The notes under the pieces were generated by a model. It had not been told where the DNA came from and did no database searches. It saw only the letters and a program-made list of their open reading frames with translations. From Chalciporus piperatus (lineage: Eukaryota; Basidiomycota; Agaricomycetes; Boletales; Boletaceae): a stretch of 64,000 nucleotides of DNA. The stretch is taken from positions 62,001 through 126,000 of the forward strand of contig JBBPTG010000033.1 of the NCBI GenBank assembly GCA_038093975.1, given 5' to 3'. Made by a program: the position numbers and the translations under genes. Each line of letters starts with the position of its first letter. Within the stretch, counting starts at the first letter, position 1. This document shows, piece after piece, positions 10,780 to 22,425 of the stretch.

Positions 10780-13017
10780 ATGATCACGCGTTCTCCGGTC
10801 AAACCAGTGAGACTCCCCTCGGGGGCTCTTCTGCCGAAACGCGGTGCACCTTCCACACCATTACGCTCGACACCCGCTGCAACAGCGACGACGTCGATAC
10901 TCACATCTTCGACCGCGACAGGCTCGACAACTACACCGCACGAAGCCATGGTCGCGTCACAATCAGCACACATAAACGATCTCGTCCAGAAGAACCGTTC
11001 ACTCGAGCAGTCCATGAAGAAACTCAACGAAGAACTCGCAAAATCTGCCGCTGATATTCTTGCTCTTAAAACTGAACGCAAGGCCTGGGAGGGGGACCGT
11101 CAGACGTGGACAGGCGAACGACAGGAGTGGATGGATGAGCGAAAGGCATGGGTGGAGGGATGTGACAGGATTCAGGCATGTCATCGGATACAAGAGTACC
11201 GGTTTGTGTGTTTATTGCAGGACGAGCGCGTCGCTGCACTCAAGATGCAGGAGGATGCGAGAGAGGAGCAACTCAAAAGGCTACGGAGCGAGTACAAGAT
11301 TACCTTGTTCCAGGCGCAAGTGGCAGAGCTCCGGCAACAGACTGAGGAAATCGAGGAACTTGGAGATCAGTTGAAGGAGAGAATAGTAGAGCGTGAAGGG
11401 GCAGTTCAAGAACTAGAGAAGCAGCATGTGGCTCTCGAAAAGGAGGTGGAAGCAAAGGCGGCAGAGGCACGGACCGCACACAAACAACGCGAGCAGGTCG
11501 AGGTAAGTTCTTTTACAATGCTCTCTTTTGCGTTTTTAGCCTGGACCCACCGCACTTCTAGAACGATCTCAGACGTCTTCGAGAAGCCCATGCAGATGCA
11601 ACAGCCACTACCACCGCTTCATCTTCCAAGCTCGCTCGACTCACCGCAGAGCGAGATGCTCTCGAGGCCCAAATTGCCTCTCTGAAGCACTCTTTAGAGC
11701 AAGCACAGGACGAGACTACACAAGTTCGTACACAGCTCACCAACTGGCAGAACTTGAAGAAGGGCGACGATGCTAACGCTGAAGAGGCGAGGAAGAAGAA
11801 AGGAGAACTTGAACTTGAACTCAAGGAGACAAAGAAGCGCGTCGCAGAGCTTGAGACGCGTATCGGGAACATCGGCTCCCTGGAGGCGACGGTGGAGAAG
11901 CAGAAGGGTAGGGTTGAGAAGCTTAAGGGCGTCCTCGAGGAATGGAAGGTAGAGATATTTTTCGCTCACATAGAACGCAGGCAAACCGTTTTCATATCGC
12001 ATAGGTCGACGCGAAGGAGCAAACAGTCGCGCGGGAAACGGCCGAAGTCGAGTTGGCCACTGCACGCGCCCAGATTATCACCCTGGAGCAAAGGGTTACT
12101 TCGCTCCAAACGCAATTGTCTACCCAATCAAAGTCTAAAGTACGTCCGAACGTATCTAATGTTTCGCTCGCGTGCTCATGCGCCGTGGCTTGATTTTCCT
12201 AGCCGTCCAGTAAAAACCCTATTGTCTTACCTCGAGTACAATCAACTGAAGAGTCGGATGCGGAAATATACGCTTCGCCATCAAAATCCACTCTGTCTAG
12301 CAAAGATAAACCCAAGCAAGCTTCTACCTCTAAACCGTCGTCTTCTAGACCTCAAGATGCAGCAGCCAAGCCACATCCCAAACCACGCCCTGTAAAACGG
12401 CCTAACCCCATCCCCGAGGCTTCGGACAGCAGTGATATAGAGGTTATCCAGCCTCCATCTGCTCCGCCGCCCGCTCAGGGGCAGAGTTCCAAAGCAAAAG
12501 GGAAGCAAAAGGCTGTCCAAGATGCTGAGGACGTCAGTGATGTTGAAATGGATGTGGTACCGAAGGAAAAGAAGAAGACGAAACCCAAGGACAAAGAGAA
12601 GGGGGATTTGGAAGAGCCTGCAAAGCCCAGGGCCGTTAAGCGGAAGAAGCCTTCTCCGAGCGATGATGCCGAGCCAGAACGTTCGAAACCAAAGGCTAAG
12701 CCAAATCCCAAGAAACGACCTTCGCCCGACCCTCCCAAAAAGTCCAAGGCATCACAACCCAAGGACGCCTCGGATGAGGAGATGGACACAGCGCCAAAGA
12801 AGAAGAAACGGAAGATCAATCTTTTTGCCGTCGCTCAACCTGCAACGTTTGACTGGAACACGCTAGAAAAGGTATGCCTGATCCCCCCGAATGCTACAAT
12901 ACATTGACACGGCCATCACATCAGGTTGGGCAAGGGTTAGGAATACCGACGGAGCTTTCACCAATGAAGGAGACGGATGCAGTGCCCCGCAGGCTAGGAC
13001 GATCAAGCAAGGGATGA
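10780..13017 (+). CDS. Large nuclear-type coiled-coil protein with Trp heptads and basic tail
   Basis: The Ser/Thr-rich N-terminus (residues 1-55) is followed by HINDLVQKNRSLEQSMKKL and four tryptophan heptads at residues 99-126. A long coiled coil runs on to about 12,100 (EELGDQLKERIVEREGAVQE, later RVAELETRIGNIGSLEATVE). The C-terminal third is Lys/Pro/Ser/Asp-rich with several NLS-like clusters (KKKKRKINLF). The last exon, joined at LEK|VGQGLGIPTELSPMKE, ends GRSSKG with the stop at 13017. A 45-nt stretch at 11176-11220 looks like a GC-AG intron of a size that keeps frame. It is related to the gene at 5795-7876 by the N-terminal motif and general plan, but the tails differ. Function unknown; a nuclear scaffold is inference. 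Confidence 0.78.
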
Positions 13018-13452
13018 TTTGATGTTATCTGTTCGAATTCATGATATATGGGGGACAGATACAGTGTGTATTGTAATCTATAGTCCAAATGGTGGATACA
13101 CGATTCTCTTCTGCGATAAGTTGATATCAGAGAAAATGAAAAGTGAGATAGATATCGATGAACGTGTCGCCAAATCATGAAACTCTTCTCAGCGTAGATA
13201 TTCGTGATCAGAGCGATTATAGTGGCCTTTTCCCTATAGGCCTACCTACGATGTAGTCACATTTCCTATGTGCCATTGATATGCGGAACGCATACCAGAG
13301 AACAAGGCGTTGTGAGGTGGCCAGGGTAAACAGAGAAAAAAAAATCCTTCCGTCCTTTTAAGTACTAAGCGGAGTTCGAAAACCTGCTCTCACCAAACTT
13401 GACACTGACAGTTCCAGGGCGACATATTCGACTTGCAGATTCAACTTGAACT
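13018..13452. other. Intergenic region upstream of amylase
   Basis: AT-rich stretch with a poly-A run near 13340, about 110 bases before the amylase ATG. No gene or repeat recognised. Confidence 0.4.
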
Positions 13453-16031
13453 ATGAACATAACTACCGTTCTCCAGTCATGGATCGATCGCGTACATCTG
13501 AGATTTGTCGATCCAGCGCTCCCTCGGATGCAGCTGGGTCCTGAAGGGAGCTCCAGAAACCCAGTCATGGTTAGTTCTCGGTCAAATACTAAAGTACCCA
13601 TACCACTCAGCACACAACGGGGCATTAGATTCAGTTCTTCACTTGGGACGCTCAGCATCCCGACATGAGTTGGTGGAAACATCTGGAAACTGAGATACCT
13701 CGTCTAGCCGAACTTGGGTTCACGCAAATGTGGCTACCGCCACCCAACAAGGCCATGCGTGGCAAGGTTTCTATTTATCCTGTCTCCCATTTTCCACTCC
13801 TGACAGTATGATAGCTCGGACAAGGTTATGATGCCTATGACCTGGTACGTATTTCTTCAATGTCCCAATATTCACTCCGTCATCCGGACGGTTCATGAGG
13901 GTTCTTAGTGGGACATAGGGGAGTTTGATCAGAAAGGTACCGTTTCGACAAGGTGGGGGACCAAGGAGGAACTCCTTGAAGCGTGCTCTGTAGCACATCG
14001 AAGCAATATTGGCGTCATGATAGATGCAGTACTCAATGTGATTCTCACAGACGCTTCCATCGAGCAAATGCTCACCCCTGTGCACTAGCATAAACTTGGT
14101 GCTGATAGAGCTGAAGTGTTCAAAGCCGTCCGCGTGGATCCACTGAATCGGCTCCGTGTTCTAGAACAGGAGCGTGAAATAAATGTGCGTAGATGTGCCT
14201 CCCTTGGGAACGTTCTTTGCTTTAGCTTCTACCAGGGGTGGACAGCCTATGACTTTCCTGGACGCCAAGGAAAGGTGACTGTGACAGTGTTTTCGATTTG
14301 GAACACCCAATAAACATCTACTCACGATAGTACAGCGGGATGAAGTGGACCCATGAACACTTTTCAGGTCAGTTTCACCGTGAAAGACCCGTCTTGACGC
14401 CACTAACCCAGTGTCAGGAATCGATTTCGATAATTCAACGCAGACCAATGGAATCTTTCGTATATCAAGCCATCGTCGCAAAGGCTGGTCAACCAGGGTG
14501 GATAAGGAGCTCGGGAACTATGATTATCTTCTCGGAGCCAATGTTTGTCTGAGAAGCTGGTCGGTCTTCTGCGAGTGAACATCCTATTAACGGTCCATGG
14601 GAATATCTTCCAGATTGATCATGAACACCCCGCGGTGCGAGATGACCTATTCTCTTGGGGCTTGTGGATACTTGACGTGCGTAATTTTATAACCCTTCTC
14701 GCACCTCTTCTGAACCCGCGTGCTAGGAGACTGCCGGGTCTGGATTTAGGTTGGATGCCATCAAACACATGGATCGAGGTTTCCTTTCCGAATTTGTGAG
14801 AGACAAGTCGAGTTCGTGGGTCCTGCGCGCTCATGGACCCGGTGTACTCTAGATCCAAAGAAGCCGTAACCTGCCAAACAGAGAGAGGCTGTTCATCGTG
14901 GCAGAATGCTGGACCGCCGAGTGAGCTCCATTTTCCCATCCGTATTGCCCAGTACCGCACTGAGAACGTGCAGCGTGCGGAGGTTGCTGTCCTACGTTCG
15001 AGCGTTCGAAGGACAGGTGGGCGTCCTGTTGAACCCCTCAGTCATAACGCTAAGCAGGGTCGCAGACAGCATTTTTTGATGTACCACTCCACGAGAACTT
15101 TTATCGAGCTAGCAAATCAGGCTCATCGTACGACCTCAGACGAATTCTTGACAACTCTCTCCTTGCAATTAGGCCATGGGATGCAGTAACTTTTGTGGAT
15201 AATCACGAGTAAGTGCTAATTCTCCTCATCTCGACATTTGCACCCACCCCTGTTGGACGATAGCACGGTGAGGAGTGGTACATCCTTGTTTCGTTGTTCA
15301 TGTCCACTAACGGGGTAACTCAGCAAATTGGACAGTCTCTGGAAAGCTGGGTCAGTCCGATCACGCTCCCGGACGCTCCCGGTTGACGTCTTTTAGGTGG
15401 ATACAAACTTTAAAGTCCAAGCATACGCTCTGATTCTATTACGAAGTGAGGGATTCCCGTAAGCTACGCTATCGTCAAAACGTCGGACATTCTCTTACCC
15501 TGTGACGCCCACTTTTTCTAGTTGCGTCTTCTACGGAGATCTATACCCGAATCAAGAATGCTACGACGAGGCGACCTCGGACCAGATTAGACAGTTGCTT
15601 GGCATCCGGAAAATGTTCGCATACGGGCCAACGATGGACTACTTCTTACATCGGAACTGCATCGGGTTCGTTCGTATGGGCAATTCTGAATATCCGGGTT
15701 GTGTTGTGGTAATCAGCAACGAAGCCCCCGGTCTTAGGTGCGTTCCGACCTCGTTCCTGCGAAGATGGCACTCATACGGCCCCGGTGGGACTTCTGAAAG
15801 CAAATCGACTTCACCTATTATCCGCATAAACGTCGGTCCAGTTAGTCTCGTCCAATCACAAGTTCGTGTTCAGAATCTAACTGGGCCTGCGTATCACAGG
15901 CTAGCAAAGAATCAGTGTTTCGCGGCTACTTTGACGCTTCGCGACACCTCGCAATCGATGCTAAAGGGTGGGGTGAATTTTATTGCTCGTGTAACTCAGT
16001 CGAGGTATGGATAAAGGTGGAACAAAGATGA
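13453..16031 (+). CDS. Intracellular alpha-amylase, GH13 (subfamily 5-like), very intron-rich
   Basis: Hydrolyses alpha-1,4-glucan, probably in the cytosol, since no signal peptide is seen. Splicing by hand restores a continuous GH13 barrel: MIQFFTWDAQHPDMSWWKH, LAELGFTQMWLPPPNKAM, GQGYDAYDLWDIGEFDQKGT, GVMIDAVLNHKLGADRAEVF (region I), FRLDAIKHMD (region II, nucleophile Asp), FIVAECW (region III, acid/base Glu) and FVDNHDT (region IV, Asp). Then come YALILLRSEGFP and VFYGDLYPNQECYD. The final exon reads AIDAKGWGEFYC followed by CNSVEVWIK. At least twelve introns, some exons under 50 nt. The border between ISNEAPG (about 15,735) and the last exon is unresolved. The apparent stops in raw frames all fall in introns, so I judge the gene intact. 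It converges with the sugar transporter gene. Confidence 0.85.
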
Positions 16032-16134
16032 TCGAAGAGCACAATCGCAGGCGTTTTAGGTGGTAGTAACAGGCACAAATATACAGTTAGCCCAAATGCA
16101 TAAAAATACAGTGGAAGAGATAGATCGTGGGTCG

Positions 16135-18689
16135 TCATGATACAATGGCGGATTCTTCTGACTGTGAATCGAGATATATGCGAGACCTCGCAGGTGTACT
16201 ATGCGCTTGTAGTTCGAAATATTCCTCACAAAGGTCCTTTTCTGGGTGTGGTGGCCTTGGGTATGAGGGGTATGTCGCGTGTGGGTAGGTGGTGCCAGTG
16301 TTGGAGTAGGAGTCGTTTGTCTGAGACTGTTGCTGCTCGATGGCCGTTGTTGCGGCCTCACCCCCCGTTTCCACTGTATCTTGAGGTTCTCTTTCACAAT
16401 CGAAAAGAGTGGCTGTCTCTTCCAAAGTGCGACCTACAAAGAAAAATCAGAACGCCGAACATCGTCTGGCGATCTTCAAACTGACCTCTTGTCTCGATAA
16501 CGAACACCATGACGAACAACAATTCCAGCACCAGCCAACCGCAGTACACCAAGTACTAAGGTGGGTTTGAATCAGAAGTTGCAAACGTCCAAGAAATTGT
16601 GCATTCTTACATATTTCCACCCAATGGCCTTGAGAGCCCAAGGATTTACGAATTGATTGAACGCAACAGTAGCACTGACGGTGAAGGTCTGAAACAAACA
16701 GTTAGGAGCAACCCGGAATTTCTCTTCGCAAGTGCTCACCATTATTGCAAATCCCTGAGCACGAATTTTGAATGGAAGAATCTCCAACGTGTATGACACC
16801 AATAACGGCGTATAAGCAAAGTCGTAGAAAAAGAAGTAGATGAAAATGAGCGGTACAGTCGCTGGGCATAGAAAATGAGAATCATTGTACACTCGTAAAA
16901 TCTCGGTGGTGATTACCTTTCGCGGCAGCAGTATTGTTCGAGTTCTTGAAAAGAGCGGTAGTGAGCGTCCACATTGAAAAAGCTAACGAGTGTCATATCA
17001 GTAGGCAAAGCGAACCACAGAAAGAACACTGACTAATTAGCATCCCAACATTAGAAATCACGAAAACTTTCTTCCTTCCTAGCTTGTCCACAAGCATAGC
17101 CCCTGTGATCGCGCAAGCCAAATTAAACACCTGGGCAAGATTGCCAGTCAGTATCCTCATGGCCGTCTGACGAACGCAGGGCGGTCTTACTTGCAGGCCG
17201 CCGTTGATGGCAGCTTTAGTGCGAGTTGACGATATCCCCACATCTTCCAGGACTATATTTATGTAGTAGGAAACAAGACCATTTCCGCTGAGTTGTGTTA
17301 ATTACGAGTTGGAGCAACAAAGGTTATGGACACACCTCCATTGTGAGAATATAGCAATGCCAATGACGGTGAGCATCCTCCGTCTATTTCCCGCAGTGGC
17401 AAAGCAAGTCCGGTATGTCTTAGAAGCATCTCTCTCGAGCTTCAAAGCATGACGGATCTGAGCCATCTCGAATACCACGAGCTGATCACGCTCATCGCCA
17501 CCATTCGCGTGGTACTTTGCCAAAACACGTGCGGCGCGTGATTCCTGTGAGACCGCACGGTGGGGAATTCATTTACCCGCTCCTCGTGATTACATGTAGA
17601 CTCACCAGTCCTTTCGCAACCAGCCATCGAGGGCTCTCTGGGATAAACCTAAAGGCGGCAGTTCGAAAACCGGAAAGTTCCGAGACCAAGAATAACTGAC
17701 CAGACGAGCGCTATCTGTAGCACCGGAGCCACGGCCTGTACAAGTAATGGAGCCCTCCAAGACCATTCTGATTGGGCCGCTGAGTCATATGCCCCAAGAC
17801 AGATCCAAGCCGCTGGCAGAGGTATATGTAAGCTTGCCCTTCTGACGCGTCTTACTCACAAATTGTGCTGCCCATGTACCAAAGGCAATTATAGAGAGAG
17901 ACGACTTTTCCACGCTAGTAAGATATTGGTTGGGCCGGGAAAGCGTCATTGATGGGCAGGAGAACTCACTTGAGTAGGATATGTCAACTCGGTGATGAGC
18001 AATGGAGCAGCGTTTGAGCAGAAGGCAAGGCCAAAGCCCACTTCCCGAACAATGAACATCGGGAGTCGCGAGATACGGAAAAATGTTAAAGGCACCTATG
18101 ATTCGAGCACCGATGAAGACGTGGACTGTTTGGGCCAACCCTTGTGTTAGAACGCCGACCACCATGATAATGGAACCCAGGACCAGTGTTGCTCGGCGAC
18201 CGATCCGGTCTGAAAAGAAAGGAGCGAAGGGTGTACCCTTGACAGTGATTTAGCACCGGCGTCGAGCAGCTCAGAAAACAAGCGTACGGAGAGCGCTCCG
18301 ATCCACTGAGCTGAATTGATCAACCCTAGGAAGAATTAGAGTGGTAAGTGAGCAAGGTGGAATTCACAACATACCTAGGGCTTGACCATCCGGGTCATGG
18401 AAGAATTCTTGCCAACTAGGAAGGATCTGCAGGCCTAAGTCATAAGGAGTAATCAGAAAGACTAGGAGATTTGAACTCGAAGCATAAACTTACCATTAAG
18501 TGTTGACGAATCAAACCCAACGACAGCAGATGAAAGCAGTGGTAATATCAGTGTGAGGTTCAAAACCAGTATTCCTGTTCCCTCAGATTTAGAAGACTAG
18601 TACTGCGAGAGTGAAAGTTATATACCGCGATTCTTCCACCAGGATTCATGGTGAATGAAACTCGCAATTGACCGCTCTGGAGCGACCAT
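16135..18689 (-). CDS. MFS sugar transporter (sugar porter family)
   Basis: Plasma-membrane sugar importer with 12 expected membrane helices. The start at 18689 gives MVAPERSIASFIHHESWWKN, the usual soluble N-terminus. Exons then encode DRIGRRATLVLGS (loop 2-3 signature), SNAAPLLITELTYPTQ, SIIAFGTWAAQF, a PESPRWL box before the central loop, the loop itself (QLVVFEMAQIRHALKLE), then SGNGLVSYYINIVLEDVGI, DKLGRKKVFVISNVGML (second repeat signature), FIYFFFYDFAYTPLLVSYTL and the helix-12 ETRGRTLEETATLF box. The Gln/Ser/Pro-rich C-tail ends at 16135. About eleven introns. The plan matches fungal lactose-permease-like and hexose transporters; substrate not assigned. The nearby amylase suggests linked carbohydrate use, but there is no shared promoter. 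Confidence 0.88.
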
Positions 18690-20907
18690 GAGGTGGGGGA
18701 CCTAATGATCAGACAATGAATAGACTCGGAGGGAGGAGGCCGCCGGAAAAAGAGGCTTCGCCTCAGTGTGTTTTTATGCGACCTCTTCCGCTACTTAATG
18801 GTACATCGAGGGAAATCGCCTCGGCAACCTGATCTGGCTTAAGCAGTTGCGGGGAAATGAAAGTTCGAACACTCCCAAGAGCTGACATATGGCGACATCC
18901 GGTGTCAGTCTTAGGGTGAACGTGACCGACTGGACGGCCGAGGTTTCTTCGAGTTGAAAAATATGAGAACGATCTGGTGAGACTTTCTGAAACTGTATTC
19001 AATCAGCGGATCGGAAAGGTTGTATACCCTTGCGAAGGCTATAGTGCGACATCTATGAGCGGAGCGAAAGGAAAACATGTTGTTTCGATGTCAGAATCGT
19101 CGTATGGGGAGTCTGAAATCTGCCTTTCAAGGCTCGTTTGAGTCATAAGGTTCAAGGTGCCTCGGACTCGGATTGCTCCCCGGCATACCTCGAAAGAGAC
19201 CTCAGGCCCACACCCTCGGTTTGGTGTCAGTGGTCTGAATCGCATCTTGTTCTCGTTGCACTGGATACTAGGAAAAGAGAGTGGTTTGCGTGTTTTAAAA
19301 CGAGTAACTGGCCCGGGACAGCTGGATCGTCGGCCTTATTCTGGTATAGGGACCAGGGAATATTTGCTCTAAAGGCGGCCACAAATCGTCCACATATAAG
19401 TATCCCAGGTTTGCCTTGACAGACAGAGTCCTGGTGGGAAAAGTCACCACGCGAATTTTCAACCGACAGAAGTTCGTGTTGGGATCATTTCGGAAAATCG
19501 TGCAGGAACACATCAGGGTGAAAGGGCCGTGGGTACGGATACGACTCGGTACCTAGCCGCTGCCACCGGCCAAGTTTGTTCGTGCCTAACTGCACCGGCA
19601 CATTTCCCCTCATTGATACGGTTTGATGAAAATCCGGGAAATTCTGACATGGAGAATCACGTTCGAGAGCGCCCCAAACTGCACCTTCTGGAAGCCGGCA
19701 TAATTCTCTGGATCCTCGAGAATTTTCCAGATGGTTTACCTCTGATGACAGTGGAGCGTAGCGAATTGACGATTTTTCCAGTATTACACGGTCGTCTTGC
19801 ATTCGTTGGACTCGTATCGGGTGAGTCGAGTAGACGTTTCACAGGGGCTCTCCTCGAGCTCGTTGACCCGGGTTGGTGTGCAAAACAGTGATAAGTATCT
19901 GATGGAGACGTACGCACCATACGATTTCTTCCGGCTAGCAACAACCAGCTGATAGATTGCGATGAGTAATGACTCTCATCAGAGGTGAGCCGCTGAACGT
20001 CAACGCGTGAAGTGCAATCACGAAGAACGCTCTAGAACGCTAGAAAGCAACAGTGAAGCGATCCGTGCACAGGTCTGCACACAATCGGGGTTACATATAA
20101 CCGGGGAGAATATTATAAATCAGTTGGCAAAGCATGCTGAACTTCGAAGTCGGTCCACCCATTTCCGCGCGCGTGGAAAGCACGCGTCTCGGAGTAGTTA
20201 ATTTGCAGGGATTGGTGACAGCCATGGTCACGCACATATATGCTGCAGCAGGCTATGAAACTTTCCGGCGCGCGATGGACTCAACTATTGTTACTCAGAT
20301 AGCTGTCGAGTGGCCCGGTCAGTCGACTCTTTTTGGACTGGTAGGACGGAAGCTGGCGTAGGTTTTGCCTGTCTTATAATGCCCATGCGATAGGCCCTTC
20401 AAGTTCCAACTTAGGGTCCCTGTTTAACAAGCACCACCAAGTGTGCAGGGACTGCCAGGGAGAGTGAGAACAAGGGACCACTCTGTTAACGGTGACAGTG
20501 ATGAATGTTCCCAGATCTGACACGAGGTTAATAATAGGTGGATAACGCGGAACACACATGGCACTGCGCAGTCGTCACAACACCTCCATGTCACGATGAT
20601 GGGCTTTCGAGGCGTAAGAAATCGTTGTGAACTACAATGACAACAGAGCATGACATAGTACCCGAAAGAATAAGAGTAGCGTCATTACAGCCATAAGGGT
20701 TCAATGCGGGCAAAATGAAAGTACTTTCTCCGCCAGCGAGGAGCGCTCTTCAAAGGACTAACTCCTCCTAAAGTGCTCCAAGTCAGCAGTTCACGTAATG
20801 TAGATGGAAGCACCGATAAAACAAAGATCCATAAAAAACCGTCGATTTGCAAAACCGTACGATGGTATCAACCTTTTGGGGCATTCCGGAATCCTCTATG
20901 GGTTACT
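18690..20907. other. 2.2-kb stretch without a recognisable gene
   Basis: Contains the transporter upstream region and several 60-120-codon open frames on both strands (for example 19138-19419 and 19529-19891 plus, 19485-19802 minus). None shows a domain, a signal peptide or splice-joined continuity. No terminal repeats, transposase or RT motifs were seen. It may be old decayed sequence. Confidence 0.4.
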
Positions 20908-21914
20908 TTAGAGGAAGAGAGCAGCAACAGCAGCGCCAACGACACCAGCAGCGCCAACCTGTGCAATGTTAGCAGATGCTGCGTTCTTGCTCGAAGTGGC
21001 AGCTGGGGCAGAGGTAGTAGTGCCAGAAGCAGAAGTGCCAGCAGCAGTGTTGCCAGGAGCGGTAGTAGTAGGAGCACTAGAAGGCACCATCAGAGGATGT
21101 CACTTTAATCTCTTGTCAAAAACTTACACGGGGCTGGGGGAGCTCACGGAAGGAGCAGCAGAGGCACTGGTGGGTCCAGGAACGACTGCATGCGATATAA
21201 GCACCATCTAGACAGTTCAAAAATCATTACGCACCAGAAGTAACGTTCAGGCAGGTATTCGAGGCTATATTGCATGTCAACGAAAACTGCTCTAGGTACG
21301 AATGGAAATCACCGCACTTCCAGCGTTGATCACGAAGGGAGCTGACTGGGCAACAGTACCGGCGCCGTCACGGAGGGTCAAGCCGATGTTAGTGTCTACG
21401 AGGGTGTTGATGGTACCATTCACACGAGATAGAAAAGAGACATACTGGATGCGATGTTGCAAATCCATGTAAGGGAGGTAGCGTTCGTTGCAGGGAACTG
21501 CTCGATAGCGGCACCGTTGGGGGTAGCACCAGGGAGAATGCTAAATGCAGGTTCAATTTGTGATCTTGAATGGTTTTGGTCAGGCAAATGCTTACCTCTG
21601 GAGGTAGGTAGACACGTGCTGGATTCAGCAAGTACGACGATCCTCATATGGATATACGCACCAAGAAGTAGGGACCTTCAGGGGACCGGGTGAACGTCGG
21701 AGTCAATCAGGGATGGAATGGAAGCTTACCAACTCCTCCAATCCAGGTGAGCATGGTGGGCTGACACTCCACGACGTTGGCACTGAATTGCAACCAGGTA
21801 AGCAACGGATAAGCTACATATTCTGGAACGGATGACTGACGGAGTGTTGATCGTGAGCTGTTGGCCGAGAGCACCGGCAACGAAGAGGGCGAGGGACGCG
21901 AAGGTAGTCTTCAT
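20908..21914 (-). CDS. GPI-anchored, Ser/Thr-rich cell-surface protein (Kre9/Knh1-like N-domain)
   Basis: Start at 21914: MKTTFASLALFVAGALGQ is a clear signal peptide, followed by QLTINTP, the opening of the Ig-like Kre9/Knh domain common in basidiomycete surface proteins. Downstream exons hold ECQPTMLTWIGG, APYFL-type strands, PGATPNGAAIEQFPATN and SLTWICNIAS. The last exon is a Ser/Thr/Ala linker (TTTAPGNTAAGTSASGTTTS), an Asn/Ala stretch and a hydrophobic end (GAAGVVGAAVAALFL) that fits a GPI attachment signal with an omega site near SSKNAAS. Four to five introns. Likely a wall or membrane protein of unknown specific role. Confidence 0.82.
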
Positions 21915-22425
21915 TGTGAGGTCAGTAACTGCGGTTGGAGACGGGGCTGGAGAGGGAGGAAGAGAGGAAGACAACCTGCGGAAACGTCAATGGGAATAAA
22001 CCTGTCTCAATTTATAATTATGTCTCCGCCCAAATTTGTTTACTCTCCTTACCTCATCACGAGAAAATGAGTGCAGAGGGAGTCGCATGATGATCACCCT
22101 CACACCTCGGAACCTGCACCTTCCAATTCCTCGCAACGACCGAAAAAGCCTCCAAATCACTCGTTATAATCACACCAGCCCCATGGCATTGACAGGGTTC
22201 CAACGTTCAGAGCACCACCTGGACATGATGCATGATCCGAGTCGTACGACTATAAGATTCCGAACAAGTGCCTGTCGCGTAAAAATACAGAATTGCCGGT
22301 GCGAGAAGACAGCATGTCGAGGACATGACCTTTTAATTGCCTCATCGCCCCCCATTCAATACGTCAAGAGCCCACCGCACTCATCACGATCCCAGCCCAA
22401 ATCATCGCCTTGAGCCTCCATCCCT
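21915..22425. other. Intergenic region
   Basis: Lies upstream of the GPI-protein gene and downstream of the EEP nuclease gene, both on the minus strand. Short open frames only; nothing recognised. Confidence 0.4.

Noticed and set aside
13453..16031. Alpha-amylase as a frameshifted pseudogene
   Set aside because: All apparent stops fall inside introns with usable GT-AG borders, and catalytic regions I-IV are all restored.
19485..19944. Overlapping open frames of about 100 codons on both strands
   Set aside because: No domain, signal peptide or splice continuity; both strands are equally open, as expected by chance.
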